From Entonaema liquescens (lineage: Eukaryota; Ascomycota; Sordariomycetes; Xylariales; Xylariaceae), in contig CADCSX010000012.1 in NCBI GenBank assembly GCA_902805475.1, forward strand, positions 1,488,001 through 1,552,000: a stretch of 64,000 nucleotides of DNA, written 5' to 3'. The notes under the pieces are model-generated. The model did no database searches. It was given only the letters and a program-made list of their open reading frames with translations, and was not told where the DNA came from. Both the position numbers and the translations under genes were made by a program. Positions 43,383-57,500 of this stretch are shown piece by piece. Every line of letters begins with the position of its first letter. The first letter of the stretch is position 1.

Positions 43383-46300
43383 TTAAATATTAAATTTAAT
43401 TATTTTAAAATATAATATATTTTTATGTAAAATTGTAATAAATATATAAATATTATTATTAATTTAATATTTATTATATTTATATTAAATATTTTAAAAG
43501 TTATTTATTTTATAATATTTTTAATAATTTAATGGTTTATTAATATAATAATTAAATATATAAATAATTATAATTAAATTTTATTTTATTAATATATTTA
43601 TATAAAATATATAATTTTTAATTTAATGGTTTAATATTAAATTTTGATTTTTATTAATATTTTAAATAAAAATATTATTAATTTAATATTATTAATTAAT
43701 ATTATTTTAATATTTTAAAAAAATTTTAAATAAAAAATAAATATATTAAATTTTTATTTTTTAAATGTATTAATTTTTAAATATATTATTTTTTTTTATT
43801 TTAATAATTTAATATTTTTATTTTTATTAATAATTAATAAAAAAAGATTAAACTATTTACTATGTTAAAATATTTCTATTTTTTTATTTTTTTAATAATT
43901 TTTTTATTACAATAATAAATAAATATTAATTAATATATAATAATTAAACAATTTTAAATTAATAATTATATATTTTTTTCTTTTACTATTAACTATTTAT
44001 TATACTATAAATATTAAATAATTAAATAATATTAATTTTTTTATATATTCCATTTTATTTTTATTATATATATTATTAAATATTTTATTTAATAGTATTT
44101 TATTTTTAATATTTAATAAATATTTTTTTTAAATTTTATATTTATTTTATTATTTATTAATAAAATTTATAATTATTTTTTTAATTTTAAATAATTTAAT
44201 TATATTTTAATTATAATAATAAATTTATAATTAAAAAATAAAAATATATTACAATAATTAAGATTATTTTTAAATAATATTTTTAACATATTTATTTTTT
44301 TAATAATTTTTAAAAATGTTTATTTATTTTTATATTAACAAATAATAATTTTAATAAATTATTTTTAATAATAAAATTATTTATTAAAAAATTATTATTA
44401 ATATTATTATTATTAATTTTTATTATTATTTATATTATATTAATCTTTTTTTATATTATAATATATTTATTTATAATTATATTATTAATAATTTTTTTTT
44501 TATTTTAATTAAAAAAAATAATTTTCTTAATTATTATTATATTATATATGAAATATAATATTTTTAAAAATATAACATTAAATTTATATATATGATTTTT
44601 TAATAAATTTAAATATATAATTAAAATTATTATTATTATTTTAATTAAAACTATTATTTTTATTATTATTAAAACTTATTTTTAAAAACTTTTAATTATT
44701 TTCAAATAATTAATATACATTTATTTTTCAAAATAAATTATTATTATTATAATCTATTTAAATTAATTAATAATTATATTATATTTTTTACAAAGTTTTA
44801 TATTTAATAATAAATTAAATTATAAATTATATTAATATATTTATATATTAATATTAATATTAATTAATTTTTATTTATTTTTTTTAAATTTTATTAAAAA
44901 TTTCAATTTAAATTAAAATTTTTAATTTATAATTTTTATAATATTTAATAAAAGTTTTTAATTAATTTATATTAACCATTTTATTAAATATATTTAAATT
45001 AATATATATAATTAATTTTATCTTATTAACTATATTAACTTTTAATAAATAATATTTTTATAATAAATTTTTTTATTTAAAAATCTCAATTTTATATTAA
45101 TAATTTTTAATTTTTTTACTTTTATTATTAATTATTTTATTTATTATATTAATTTATTTTATATAAATATTTATTATTTTTATTTTATTAATTTTTATAT
45201 TTAATTTAATTATAAATATTTATTTAATTTTAATAATAAATTTTTAGTTTTTTTTTATTTATTATTTAAAATTAAATTTATTATTTTTAAATTTAAATAA
45301 TATATAATTATTTATATATATATATATTTAAAATAATTTAATTTTATATTAAATTTTTTATTATATTTTTTATATATTATTCTATTATTATTTATATATA
45401 ATAAATAATTATACTCTTTTTTTAAGTTATAATTTAAATATTATTTAAATAAAAAATAATTTTTATTTTTTAATTAAATTTTTTATTTTTTATAATTAAA
45501 TTATTTTTTTTTTAAGAATTATTTAATTTATAAACTTTATAATATTTATTATTATAATAATATTTTTTATTATTATAATATTTATTATGTTATTTATTTT
45601 TATTTTTTTCTTTATTATTATTTTTATTTTTATATTTATAATATTTAAATTATTAAAAACTATTATCATTTTTTATATTATTTTTAATAATAATTTATTT
45701 TTTAAATATAAATACATAATTAAAAATATATTTTTTATTTAAAAACATATAATTTATTAATATTTTTATTTTATTAATTAAAAATATTTTTAAAATATTT
45801 TTTATTAAATTTCTTTTTTAATAATTAATAATTTAAATTACTATAATTTACTTTATTTTTATAAATTTACTATATTTTTTAAATTTTTAAATTTATTTTA
45901 TATATTTAATATTTTTATATTATATTTATAATTTAATTATTTATTAATACTTTTTCAAAATAATTTTCTTTTATATATTTAAAATTATAAAATTTTTATT
46001 ATATTTTATTAAACTTTATTTTAAATTTATTAAAAGAAATTTTTAAATAAAAATTATTATTAAATATTATATAATTTTATATATTTTTAATTAATTTAAT
46101 TATATACCATTATATTATAATATCTTTATATAATATATATATTTTTATTATAATTATTTTTATTAATTAAATAATATTAATAAAAAATATTATATTTTAA
46201 AATATTATATTTTATTTTAATATAATAATATTTTCTTTACTAAAAAATTTATTAAAATTTAAATTTAAAATTCTTAAATCATATATTTTATATTTATTAA

Positions 46301-47894
46301 ATTAAGATTTTTTTTTTACTATAAAATAAATTTTTTAAAAATTATTTTATATTTTTATTAAAAATTGATTAATTATATTAACAATTATTTTTAAATTAAT
46401 TTATAAATTTAAAATTAATTTTATAATATATAATTATAAATTATTATTTATTTGAATATTTTTAAATTTAAAATTTTAAATTATTTTAAATTTTAATTAA
46501 TTATATTATAATTTATTATAAAAATTATTATAATATAAAATTTTATTAAAATTTTTTTATTATTAAAATTAATTTACTATATTATTTATTAATAATAATA
46601 AATTAAATTAAATATAATATTATATATTATTTAAATTATTTTTTCTATTATTATTATATTATAATAAATTAACAAATAAAATATTAATTTATATTATAAA
46701 TATAAAAAATTAATTAATAAATATTTAAATATTTAATTATATTAAATTAATAAATAAAATACTTTTATAAATTAAAAACATATTAATTTATAATATAAAT
46801 AATAACTTAATAAATTTAATTAAAAAAATATATAATTATTTTAATTTTAATAAATTCTTTATTAATAATAATAATTTTATTAATAATAATAAATTTATTA
46901 CTAATAATATAATAATTTTTATTAATATTTTTATTAATAATTATTTTATTTATTTTCATAAAAAAAGAAAATTTTTAAATATTAAAAAAAAAATTTATAA
47001 TAGAATTTTTAATAAATTAATTATTAATTTAATAAATAATTTTTTTTAATAATTATATAATTTACAAATTAATATAAAATAAATTTTTTTTTATACTAAA
47101 TTAAATAACTTTTTAAATTTATTTATATATAAATTTTATAATTTAATTATTTTTTATAGTAATTATTTTATTTTAAATTATATAAATAATTATATTATTA
47201 TTTATATTAATTTTAAAATAATAAAAAATATTAATTATTATTTTATTTTTATTAATAATATATAAATATATATTATATTAAAGATTTTATAAAATTTATA
47301 TTTATTTATTAATTTTAATAAATTTCTTATTTATTTTATATTAATTTATATAATATATTGTTTTTTAAATTGTAATAATATATTTTTATATAATAAAATT
47401 TATTATATTTAATTTTTAAATAATTTTAAAATATTTATTTATAATAAATATTTAATTAAAAATTTAATAATTTTAAAAATATTATTTTTAATTTATAAAA
47501 TTATAAAATATAATATTAAAAATATAATATTATATAAGTTTTTTTTTAATAAAAATTAATATATTAAAATTAATTTAAAATTAATTGTTTTTATAAAATT
47601 AAAATTTTAATTTTAATATAATAAATTTTTTATTAAAATAATAATTATAATAATTATTAATATTATTGTTATTAATAGTTTTTTTAATAATAATTATTTA
47701 AATTTCTGATAAAAAAATATATATAATAAACAAAAATATATTAAGAATTATTAAATATTATTCTAATAATTATTTTCTATTTTTTATTTTTTATTTTTTT
47801 TTATAATATTTTATTTCAATATTTAATTAATAATTTAATAAATAATTTATTTTTAATTAAAAACTAAATAAAATAAAAATTTATTAATTATTAA
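43383..47894. other. 4.5 kb of AT-saturated DNA without recognisable gene
   Basis: It is nearly devoid of G on the plus strand through much of 43.9-46.9 kb while C is retained at a low level. I find no match to the families named here and no open frame. It is probably an unidentified RIPed element read on the minus strand. Confidence 0.45.
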
Positions 47895-48034
47895 ATATAA
47901 TTTAATATGTATTTGTAAAATTAAAGTTTAGTATAAAATTTAATATATAATTATTAATTAAAATTTAATAAATTTTTAATTTATTAAATTTTAAAAAAAT
48001 TAATTTTAATTTTATTTTATAAAATTATTTTATA
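47895..48034 (+). repeat. 5' LTR of Ty3 copy T0
   Basis: RIPed LTR; TTAATATGTATTTGTAAAAT equals CTAACATATATCTGTAAGAT after transitions. The left edge is approximate. Confidence 0.7.
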
Positions 48035-50759
48035 TTTACTAATTTTACCTTTTTTTCTTTTATTATTAATAATTTAATAACGTAAAAATAATTAATTTTA
48101 AAATAAATTTATTTTATAAATAATTAATATTTTAATAAATTATTTATTTTTAAAATATTTATTTATTTAAATTTTAAAAAAAGTAAAATTTATTTTATTT
48201 AAAAATATATTTTAAACATATTATTTTAATAACTTTTATTTTTAAAACTTTTAAAATATATATATTTTTTATATAAATAAAATAATTTATAAATATTTAT
48301 TTTTATTTATCAAATTTTATAATTTTATTAATAATTTATAATTTAAAAATTCTTTAATTTTTTTAATTAAATTTTTGTTTACTTTTTTTTTAATTATATT
48401 TTTTAAATATTTTTTCTACAAATAAAATTATATTTTTTTTATTAAAAATCTATCTTTCTTTTCAATATATTATTCCTTTTAAAAATAAAATTATCCTTTT
48501 TTTCGCCAAAAACCTATTCCTTTTTTTAATATATTTTTATTATATTTATAAATTTTTTAATTATTAAAAAAGATTTTTTAATTTATAATTTTTATTATTT
48601 CATTTAAAATTATAAATTATTAAATTATTTTTTTATTTTTTTTATATATTTAATAACTTTTAATATATTATTAATTATTATTATATAATTACGTTTTTAT
48701 ATAAAAATCTTATATTAATATAAATTTATAAAATTTTTAATAAATAAATTTATAATATACTATTTATAATATTATTTTTTTAAAATTTTAAAAAATAATA
48801 TTATATTTTTTTACTTTTTATTTAATAAATAGCTTATATTTAAAACGCTAAATTTAAACTTTATTTATTAAAATAGTTTATTAATTTATTTTAAGTTAAA
48901 TAATAAATTTTAACAATTAATTTTTATATTTTAATTACGTAAAAAATAAATTAACAATAAAAATTAAAAAAAAAACTTTTATATTTTATAAAAATAAAAA
49001 ATTATTTTTAATTTTAAAACCTTTAAATTAAATAAAATTATTTAAAATATTAAATTATTTTTTATAAAAATAAAAAAATAATTATTTTTAAACTAAATTA
49101 AAAAGTTTTATTCAATTAATAAAAAAATATTTATTATTACGTTTTTTTTTAATTTTAAATAATAAAAACGTTCTAGTAAATATATTAAATTTAAATTAAA
49201 ATAAAATAAATTTTATAATTTATTTATTTTAAATATCTTTTTTAATAAATTTAATCGTAACTAATATTTTATATTAAAATTTTTAATTAAATTTTTTAAA
49301 ATATTTTAAAATATTTTCTTTTTTAATAAATTATTTTTTACTTTTTTTATTTATTTTTATAAATTTTTCCCAAATTTATTTTATTAAATAAATAATATTA
49401 TTATTATAATTTAAATTATATTATAAAATAAAAATATTTATAATCTTATATAAAATAATAATAATATAACGGAAAAACTTTTTTAAAATAATAATAAAAT
49501 ATTTAATTTAAATAATTAAAAGTTTTATTATATTAATTATTTTTATTTAAATATTATTAAATTTTATAAATTAAAAATTTATATAATTATTTTTAATAAT
49601 ATATATTAATAAAATATATATTTATTTATTAATTTTTATTATATAATAATAATTATTTTAATTAAATAAATTATCTTTTAAAATAATTTTTTATAATTTT
49701 TATAAAATAATATCCAAATATAATAAATTATTTACTTAATAAAAAAATAATAAACCGTTATAATAATTAATTTAAAATATATATTAATTTTAATTATTAA
49801 TAAATTTAAAGTTAATTTAATAAATATATAAATAATTATATAAATTATAATTTATAATTATATTTATTTAATAAAAAATATATTTATGATTTAAAAAATA
49901 ATATAATCTTTTTATAATATAAAAATTTATAATTTTATAATATTATAATAATAAATAAATTAATTTTATAATTTTATTTATTTAAATTTATAAATTTTTA
50001 TTAATTAATTATAAAATAAAATTGTTTTAAATAAATATTTTAATTATATTAAAAAAAATAAAAAGTTTATCAAAATAATATTATAATAAAAGGTTTATAT
50101 ATTTAATTTATTTTATTTAATATTTCTATTTTATTAATTATTTTAATTATATTAATTATTTTTATATTAAGTTTTTTTTATTATTTTTAACCTATTTAAA
50201 ACCATTATTAATATAGCTTATACGAAAAAATAAAAAAATATTAATTAAAATTAAAAATTATAATAATTAAAACGAAAAAGATATAATAAATAAAAATAAA
50301 ATAATTATAAAAACTAATAATCTTTTTTTTATTAATTAAAAAACGAATAAAATTATATAAATTATTATAAAAATTATTATAGAAATTATTATAATTATAA
50401 ATAAAATAATTTCTACAAATATATTTATTATAAATAATACTTATTTTAATAAACATATTATTAATAAATCCGTTTTAATTATTTTATTAATAATTATTTT
50501 ATTATTTAAAATAAAATATTTATAAAAATTAATAAAAATAATAAATAAATATAAAAAATTATATTATAATAAAAACAATAATTAAAAAAAATTGTAAAAA
50601 AATATATATAAAAATAAGTAAAAATAAATAAATTAAAAAAATTAATATAATTATTAATTTTTTTTTTTACGTATAAAATATTTTTTAATAAAAATATTAT
50701 TAAATTTATTTTAAATAAAATAATTTAAATTTTAACTTATTGAAATTATTATAATATTT

Positions 50760-50764
50760 TTAAT
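50760..50764. repeat. 5-bp target duplication, left
   Basis: TTAAT, repeated exactly at 60180-60184. Confidence 0.85.
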
Positions 50765-50910
50765 TGTTAGGCTGCGCCTAACATATATCTGTAAGATTAA
50801 AGTTTAATGTAAAGTTTAGTGTATAACTATTAGTCAAAATCTAACAGATCTTTGATCTGCTAGATTTTGAGAGAATCAACTTCAATTTCATCTTGCAAGA
50901 CTGCCTTACA
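50765..50910 (+). repeat. 5' LTR (146 bp) with two hairpins
   Basis: It begins TG and ends CA. The first 19 bases are a perfect inverted repeat (TGTTAGGC, loop TGC, GCCTAACA). A second hairpin at 50836-50868 has 15-bp arms with one mismatch and a TTT loop. Very short for a fungal Gypsy LTR. Promoter elements are not obvious. Confidence 0.95.
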
Positions 50911-51541
50911 TCTGGTAGCTCCACCTCCTTTTCCCTTATTATCAATGATTTGACGACGCAGAGATAATCAGCCCTGAGGCAGATTCATCTTGCAAGCGAT
51001 CAGCCCTTTGGCAGATCGTTTATCTCTCGAATATCTACCTGCCCGAACTTCGGAAGAGGTAGAATTCACTCTACCTAGAGACATACTCTAGGCATACTAT
51101 CTCGACGACCCTCACCCTCGAAATCCTCGAGACATACGTCCTTCTCATACAAGCGAAACGGTCTGGCAGATACTCTCGGAACTCCAGCCCATAGTCATCT
51201 ATCTTTGTCTACGAGATCTCATGATCTCGTCGATAATTCATAACCCGAAAACTCCCCAACTTCTCCGATCGAGCTTTCGTTCACTCTTTCCTTGATTACA
51301 CCTTTCGACTACTCCTTCCAGAAGTGAGACTACACCTTCTCTCGCCGAAGACCCATTCCTTCCCTCGACATATTACTCCTCCCAGAAGCGAGACTACACC
51401 TTCTCTCGCCGACGACCCATTCCTTCCCTCGACATGTCCCTGTTACACTTGTGAGTTCCTTAACTGCCAGAAGAAACTTCTCAGTCTGCAGTCTGCGTCG
51501 TTCTACTCGGAACTGCAAGCTATCATTCTCTATTCTTTCAG
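50911..51541 (+). other. Leader between LTR and gag-pol, with 64-bp tandem duplication
   Basis: Non-coding by appearance. Two copies of a 64-bp unit lie at 51310-51373 and 51374-51435 (both contain GAGACTACACCTTCTCTCGC). A six-codon upstream frame starts at 51434 and stops at 51454. Packaging or translation signals may reside here, but nothing proves it. Confidence 0.7.
50913..50925 (+). promoter_or_regulatory. Probable primer binding site
   Basis: TGGTAGCTCCACC lies 2 nt after the LTR. TGGTAGCT is complementary to the 3' end of initiator-Met tRNAs that begin AGCT, as in some filamentous fungi; the last bases are not confirmed. The match to the host tRNA is an inference. Confidence 0.6.
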
Positions 51542-54500
51542 ATGTCTGACGACTCTCAACATATTGCCAATTGCTGCCGTGTGGCAGCGTTTCTGCACGA
51601 AAATCCCACATTAGCGTGGGTTCGTAAAATTCCTAACGAACGAACTCGTATCATAGCGTTTGTAACACTACTTCCTCAAGATCTTAAGGAGCAATATCAA
51701 GCTCCTCCACCTTCTATTCGGCAGACAGCTCGTGCCCAGAGCGCCGAACCCAAGCCCTACCCGCCAGAGTGGCTTGTTGACTCGTTTCAGGCCAGACGAC
51801 AGGTTCTGGCAGCTAATTCCTATATCCTAGCTACGCAGAAAGCAAATCGAGAACAGGAATTGAGAAAGAACCCTCACACCCCGCAGAGACAGAGAGCTAT
51901 CTCTGATCCTGAAGCCCCCAGGTCAGATAGAATTATCCAGAATATTGGACCATCTCCTATAGAAGCAAGGGAGCAGTTACTTTTGAGCCGAATTGAAAAC
52001 CTTCACTTACCTGACAGAAGAGCATCTACCGTCGCGTCCTCTCCAGTTCCGGACGACGGAGACGTTCCGGCAGATGCACCGGATCTGGATCAGGACAAGG
52101 CAAGTTCTGCAGTTCGCTCGTCTCAAGTGTCCTCCCCAGTGGACTTGATCGCGACCGACACTTTGCACCGAGACCCTCGGCCAGATTCTCCGGAGCATTT
52201 CAGGACACCTTCTCTCCCAGCAGGTCGCTTCCCATCCTCCCCACCTGTTCCCATAGATTCTCCCCAAGCTAGTCCGACAGATATGGATCCAGGTCCATCT
52301 CGTCGGGCAGACGATATTGCCGCCGCAATCCGAGCTGTGCTGCAAAATGAGGACATCCGCAACCTCGTGCAAAACATCAGTAATGCAGCGGGAGGACTCT
52401 CCCGAGACAATGACAATGCATCTAATCTGAATGGTTGGAAGCTTTATCACGTTGGCTACTTTCATCCAGACGCTGCCGAATCCTACGGATCTGGAGATTG
52501 TGTGACCATCTCTGGTGATGTGCACTGGCGGAATGTACATTTGTTTGTTGACTCTTGTCGTACAGCAGCAGCCAATCCAGCTAAGCGAGCCATCCTCCAG
52601 GACAATTTTCCACAGCTTCTGCGAGGCGATGCCCAGATGTGGTGGACCGCTCGCCTGACAGAAGAACAGAGAGCCGTCATGACAGCCAGTTTGGAGTATA
52701 CACTAACTTTCATTGTCGATAAGTTCAAAGTTGACCCGACAGACGCACAAGCGGCTATGCAAGCCATGATCTATGACCGTGCCCGTCTGGTGGAAAATAT
52801 GCCTATTATCCAATGGGCGATGCAGCTTCTTCGCAATGCGAAAGCTTGTGGTTTTGTGACACCACAGCAGCAGATGAGTCAGCTTTATAATTCTATTTAT
52901 CCAGGTCTGCGAACCCTCATTGATAAACCACGAAGTGAAGTATCTTTGGACGAATACCTTAGTCATATTGAAGAGAAACAGAAGGCCCATAGAGATAATG
53001 TTATGGCAGAAGGCCTATACACTCGATCTGCTCTGCCCAATATTCCTGCTTTGCCAGCTATCCCAGCTACACCAGCCATTCCTGCACCAGGTCTTCCTGC
53101 CGTCCCCGAACCACCTAAGGCCATTGCCAATGCGGCCTACACGGGAGAACAGGAAGACGCCAATTGGAACCAGAGACCACGATGGTCAGAGCGAGGAGGA
53201 TATGGCGGACAAGGACGAGGCAATTATGGAGGCCGATGGTCTCCTTCTTACCGATCGAGAGGCGGACGAGGTCGTTCAGACTATCATGGAGACTATCGTG
53301 GAGATTATCGTGGCCGCGGACGAGGTGGCTTCCGCGGACGTATCCGTCGTGAATGGCGACCATTCCGACGAACGTATCGCCGATGGATCCGCCCCGGTCG
53401 TTTTGCCAATGGTTATTCTGGCATTCAGGACGAAGTATTTGTAGATACTAGTGATCCAGATAAGGATCAGCGAGAGCAGCAGATGAGTGCAGAAGGTTAC
53501 ATTATGGTAGAAGAAGTAATTGAGGAGGATCGCGAAGAAGTATACGTAGAAGTAGGCGAAGACGAGCAGACCGAAGAAATTGATACGGTTGACAACTATT
53601 TCTCCTTTTCTGCGTATAGAGCGCCTCCTGACGAAGACGCTATTAAATCTGTTCTGGACGAAGCAGTTCAGACCCTGACCTGTCGAAGTTGTCACGATGT
53701 TTTTGATGACCGAACCGCCTTCTTCATGCACAGTCTTACCAGAGTCTGCGAAAAAGAGGCCCACGCCGTAGAAGAGGAGTCTCCTACAGAAGACCAGCAG
53801 ACCCGTCCTCATGAAGAAGAAGCTTTCATGGAAGACGAAGTCTTCGACCTTATCGTGGCTCAACCCAGACAAGGGGTCACTCAAGATATAGGCCCCATAG
53901 CTTACACGTATCTTCAGTTGGACGCCACTCTGGAAGACGCACGAAAGCCAACTACGGTTTGTGCCGACACAGGATGTTCCAATATCCTGGTCAGTCGTTC
54001 ATGGCTGAAAGAATTTGCTCCTCACGCGCAGATCGTCAGTGTGCCGCCTGTTTCCATGAAAGGCGTGGCTGGAAGAATCTCACTGTGCGAAAAGGCCATC
54101 TTCCAGCTGAATCTGAAAGGTGATCACAATCAGACGCAGGCGACAGGCCAGTTTGTTATCGAAGCGTTGGTGACTCACGATGATCTCCAGCCAAACCTTC
54201 TTCTTGGCACACCTTTCCTCTTTGAGCATATGGTGGATATTCAATACTCGAACCAAACCCTGGTTATAGGTTCTTGTGACCAATTGGTTGTGCCAATGAC
54301 AGTTGTTCGCAAAAGAAATCCTATTCGTCGACGAGCTTTAGCTCAGGCTGGTACGATGGTACCACCCAAGACAATGATGCAAATCCCAGTTCTCTACACA
54401 GATTTGCCAGAGAGTGACTCGGAAGGTTCCGACCGAGATTACGTATTCGTCGCCGAGATTGATGGCCCACTTAGTGCCCTTGTCTCCCCCAAAGGAGAGA

Positions 54501-57500
54501 AGACAATCCCCTTCCTGAATTCTACGGATGAACCAGTCCGTATCAAACGGAAACAGAGACTTGGCCACATCGAAGACTATCACGATGAAGGGTACCTCGC
54601 CACTACCTGGGAGAAAGCGGCCTTCGCACAGACAGCCGCAGCTGTTGCAGGAGGTGTTGTTGGTGACTATTGGATGACAGGAGAGTTTGATCTGGACGAC
54701 GATGTCATCTGTGCGCTGACATCCGAAGAAAAGACACCAGACGACGTCTGGTCAGCCGTCAAAGGCAATAAGGCCCAAGCAGAGAAGCCACCCTCCTTGG
54801 GAGCCCAACGGCCAGAAGATATGCCCTTTCGCAAGACGAAGAAAGGTGCGTGTGTTTGTCTTCGAGATCCTCATGTCAATTTCACAGAACGAGTTCAAGA
54901 TCTAGCCGACAGCTACGATATCTGGGACAGACCAGGTTTCGTCAAGATGACCGACGAAGAAAAGATGCGAATCCATCTTGTAGAAGGCTGGCAGAATCAG
55001 ATCCAATCTTCTGCCAAACTCTATAAGCTCAGCATAGAGGAACAGAAGATGGTAGACAAAGTCTTTGGCGACATGCAGAAAGACGGTAAACTCGAATACA
55101 TGAAACAACCTTCGCCATTTGGTTGTCCCGTCTTCGTGACATATCGTATGGTCAATGGTGTCCGGAAGGGACGCGTTGTGATCGACCTACGATCGCTCAA
55201 CAAAGTAGTGGTCCCAGACGTATACCCTCTGCCGACGCAAGAATCTATGATCGGCAAGCTCCGAGGATCGCACTACATTACAGTCGTGGACGGATCCAAG
55301 TTCTTTCATCAATTGCCCATCTGGCCAGGTCATCGAGACAGAATGGTGATTATTTCTCCACGAGGCCTCGAAGTGTCCAACGTTGCGCTGATGGGCTATC
55401 GAAATAGTCCGGGCTACGCCCAGAGATATATGGATAGGAAGTTGGAACCTTATAAGCGATTTGCAGCAGCGTATATTGACGATATCGTCATCTACTCCAA
55501 GACACCAGAAGAACATCTGAAGCACTTGGCTCTGATCTTCCAGTTGTTTCAAGACCTTAATCTGTCTATCGAATCGAGCAAATCCTTTTTGGGATACCCT
55601 GCAGTCCGTCTTCTCGGATACCTGGTAGATGGCTCAGGCATATCATTGACAGACGATCGTGTGAAAGCTCTCCAGAAGCTGAAAGTCCCATCCACATTGG
55701 CAGATCTGGAGATGTATATCGGCCTGACAGGCTTCCTCAGGAAATTTGTTCCATGGTATCAGCAGAAATTGATGCCCTTACAGAAGAAAAAGACAGAACT
55801 CATCGCTCAGAGACGTGCGATAAAAGATCTACCCAAGACAGTTTCGGGACGCAAGAAATGGGCAGAGTCAGTCAAATTCATCCCAACAGACGAAGAGAGA
55901 GAAAGTTTTGAAATCATCCAGAAAGACCTGACGTCCCCTAACTATCTCATCCACTGGGACACAGAAAAAATCGCCTTCTTGAAACTGGATGCCTCCAGAC
56001 AGAGAGGCTTCGCCGTGATGGCATTTCACAGCGAAGGAGGATGGGACGGCTCAGAATTGGCCGTAGACTCTGTTAGACCCATACAATACCTCAGCAAAGT
56101 GCTAACCAAAGCGGAACAGCGATACCAAGCGACAGAACTGGAAGTGGCCTGTTTGGTCTGGGCCTGCAGACAGCTTCGAGTTCATATCCAGTCTTGTCTG
56201 CACGATATCGTGGTCTTTACAGATCACAAAGCTACACGAGGCATAGTCAATCAGACAACCCTGAGATCTGTGGACTTGGTGAAACTCAATCCACGTCTGA
56301 TGGTGGCCTCAACATATCTGTCCCAATTTCGCCTGGATGTCCGATACATACCGGGTCGCATTAATTTGGTACCAGATGCCCTGTCCAGATTACCTGCGTA
56401 CGATGATGCAGAGGATGCAGCAGAAGCCGCAGACCAATTCAAGAGCCAATTGGACGACATAGCCGAAGACTTTGGTTACACAGCCGAAACAACGATAGTT
56501 TTGCCAGATGAAGTGAAAGCAAAAATAGTTGCTGGCTATGCGCGCGACGAAAGACTAGCCAAGATCATCAAAGAGCTTACAGACAGACTGGCCGCGAAGA
56601 AGTCCGTCAGAAATTTTCGTCATCAACTGGACGACGATGGCTTGTTGTATGCAACGGAAAAAGATGGCGCCAGACGCCTTTGTATCCCCAATGACTGCAC
56701 TTCTATGATATTCGAAATGGTACACGACCTTAAACATCACTTCGGTCCGAAGAGAATGGCTCATGATCTGGACGGTTTCAGTATTAGCCGTCTGTCCAAG
56801 AAACTAGCTGACTACCTTACCCATTGCCCCGAATGCGGAGTGAATCGGACAGATCGACGCCAAGTGCTGGGCGAACTCAAGCCGATCCACGAACCATCCC
56901 AACCGTTCCATACAATTACAATGGACTTCATAGTTGGTCTACCAAAAGTTCCCATGACGAACACAATTTGGCAGACGACCGGCCTCGGAGAAGCCGATGC
57001 TATACTGACAGTGACGTGCAAGTTCAGCAAGAAATCGCTGATTATACCTGGACACGTGAAATACACGACAGAGAACTGGGCTCACATCCTCCATACCATG
57101 TTGATGCTGGCAGACTGGGGCTTACCCGCGAAAATTATATCAGACAGAGATCCCAAGTTTATGTCGGATCTCTGGCAGTCTTTGTGGAAAAATCATGGCA
57201 CCACATTAGCGGTATCTACAAGTTATCACCCGCAGACAGACGGGCAGAGCGAAAGACGAAACCAAGACGTCGAAATCGCTATTAGATATCACATTACTGC
57301 CAGACCGGATGTTGCATGGATACACATTATTCCAGCTCTTCAGCACAACCTGAACAACGCGAAATCTTCGGTATTGGGAAAATCGCCAAACGAAGTGGTT
57401 TTTGGCTTCAGAGTTAGGTCACCTTTATCAGTTTTCGAGATCCCGAAGAAATCCCCCGATTTCGAAACCTGGAGAAAGATTTACCAGCAAGAAGCCAGGA

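Larger units (their letters stand above)
47895..50764 (+). mobile_element. RIPed Ty3/Gypsy copy T0, left part (LTR to gag zinc-finger region)
   Basis: It starts with an LTR (47895-48034), then follows leader and gag in parallel with 23992-26797. It ends at 50764, where the intact element begins. The sequence resumes at 60180, so the intact element sits inside it at the point equal to about 53710 of its own gag-pol. Confidence 0.8.
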
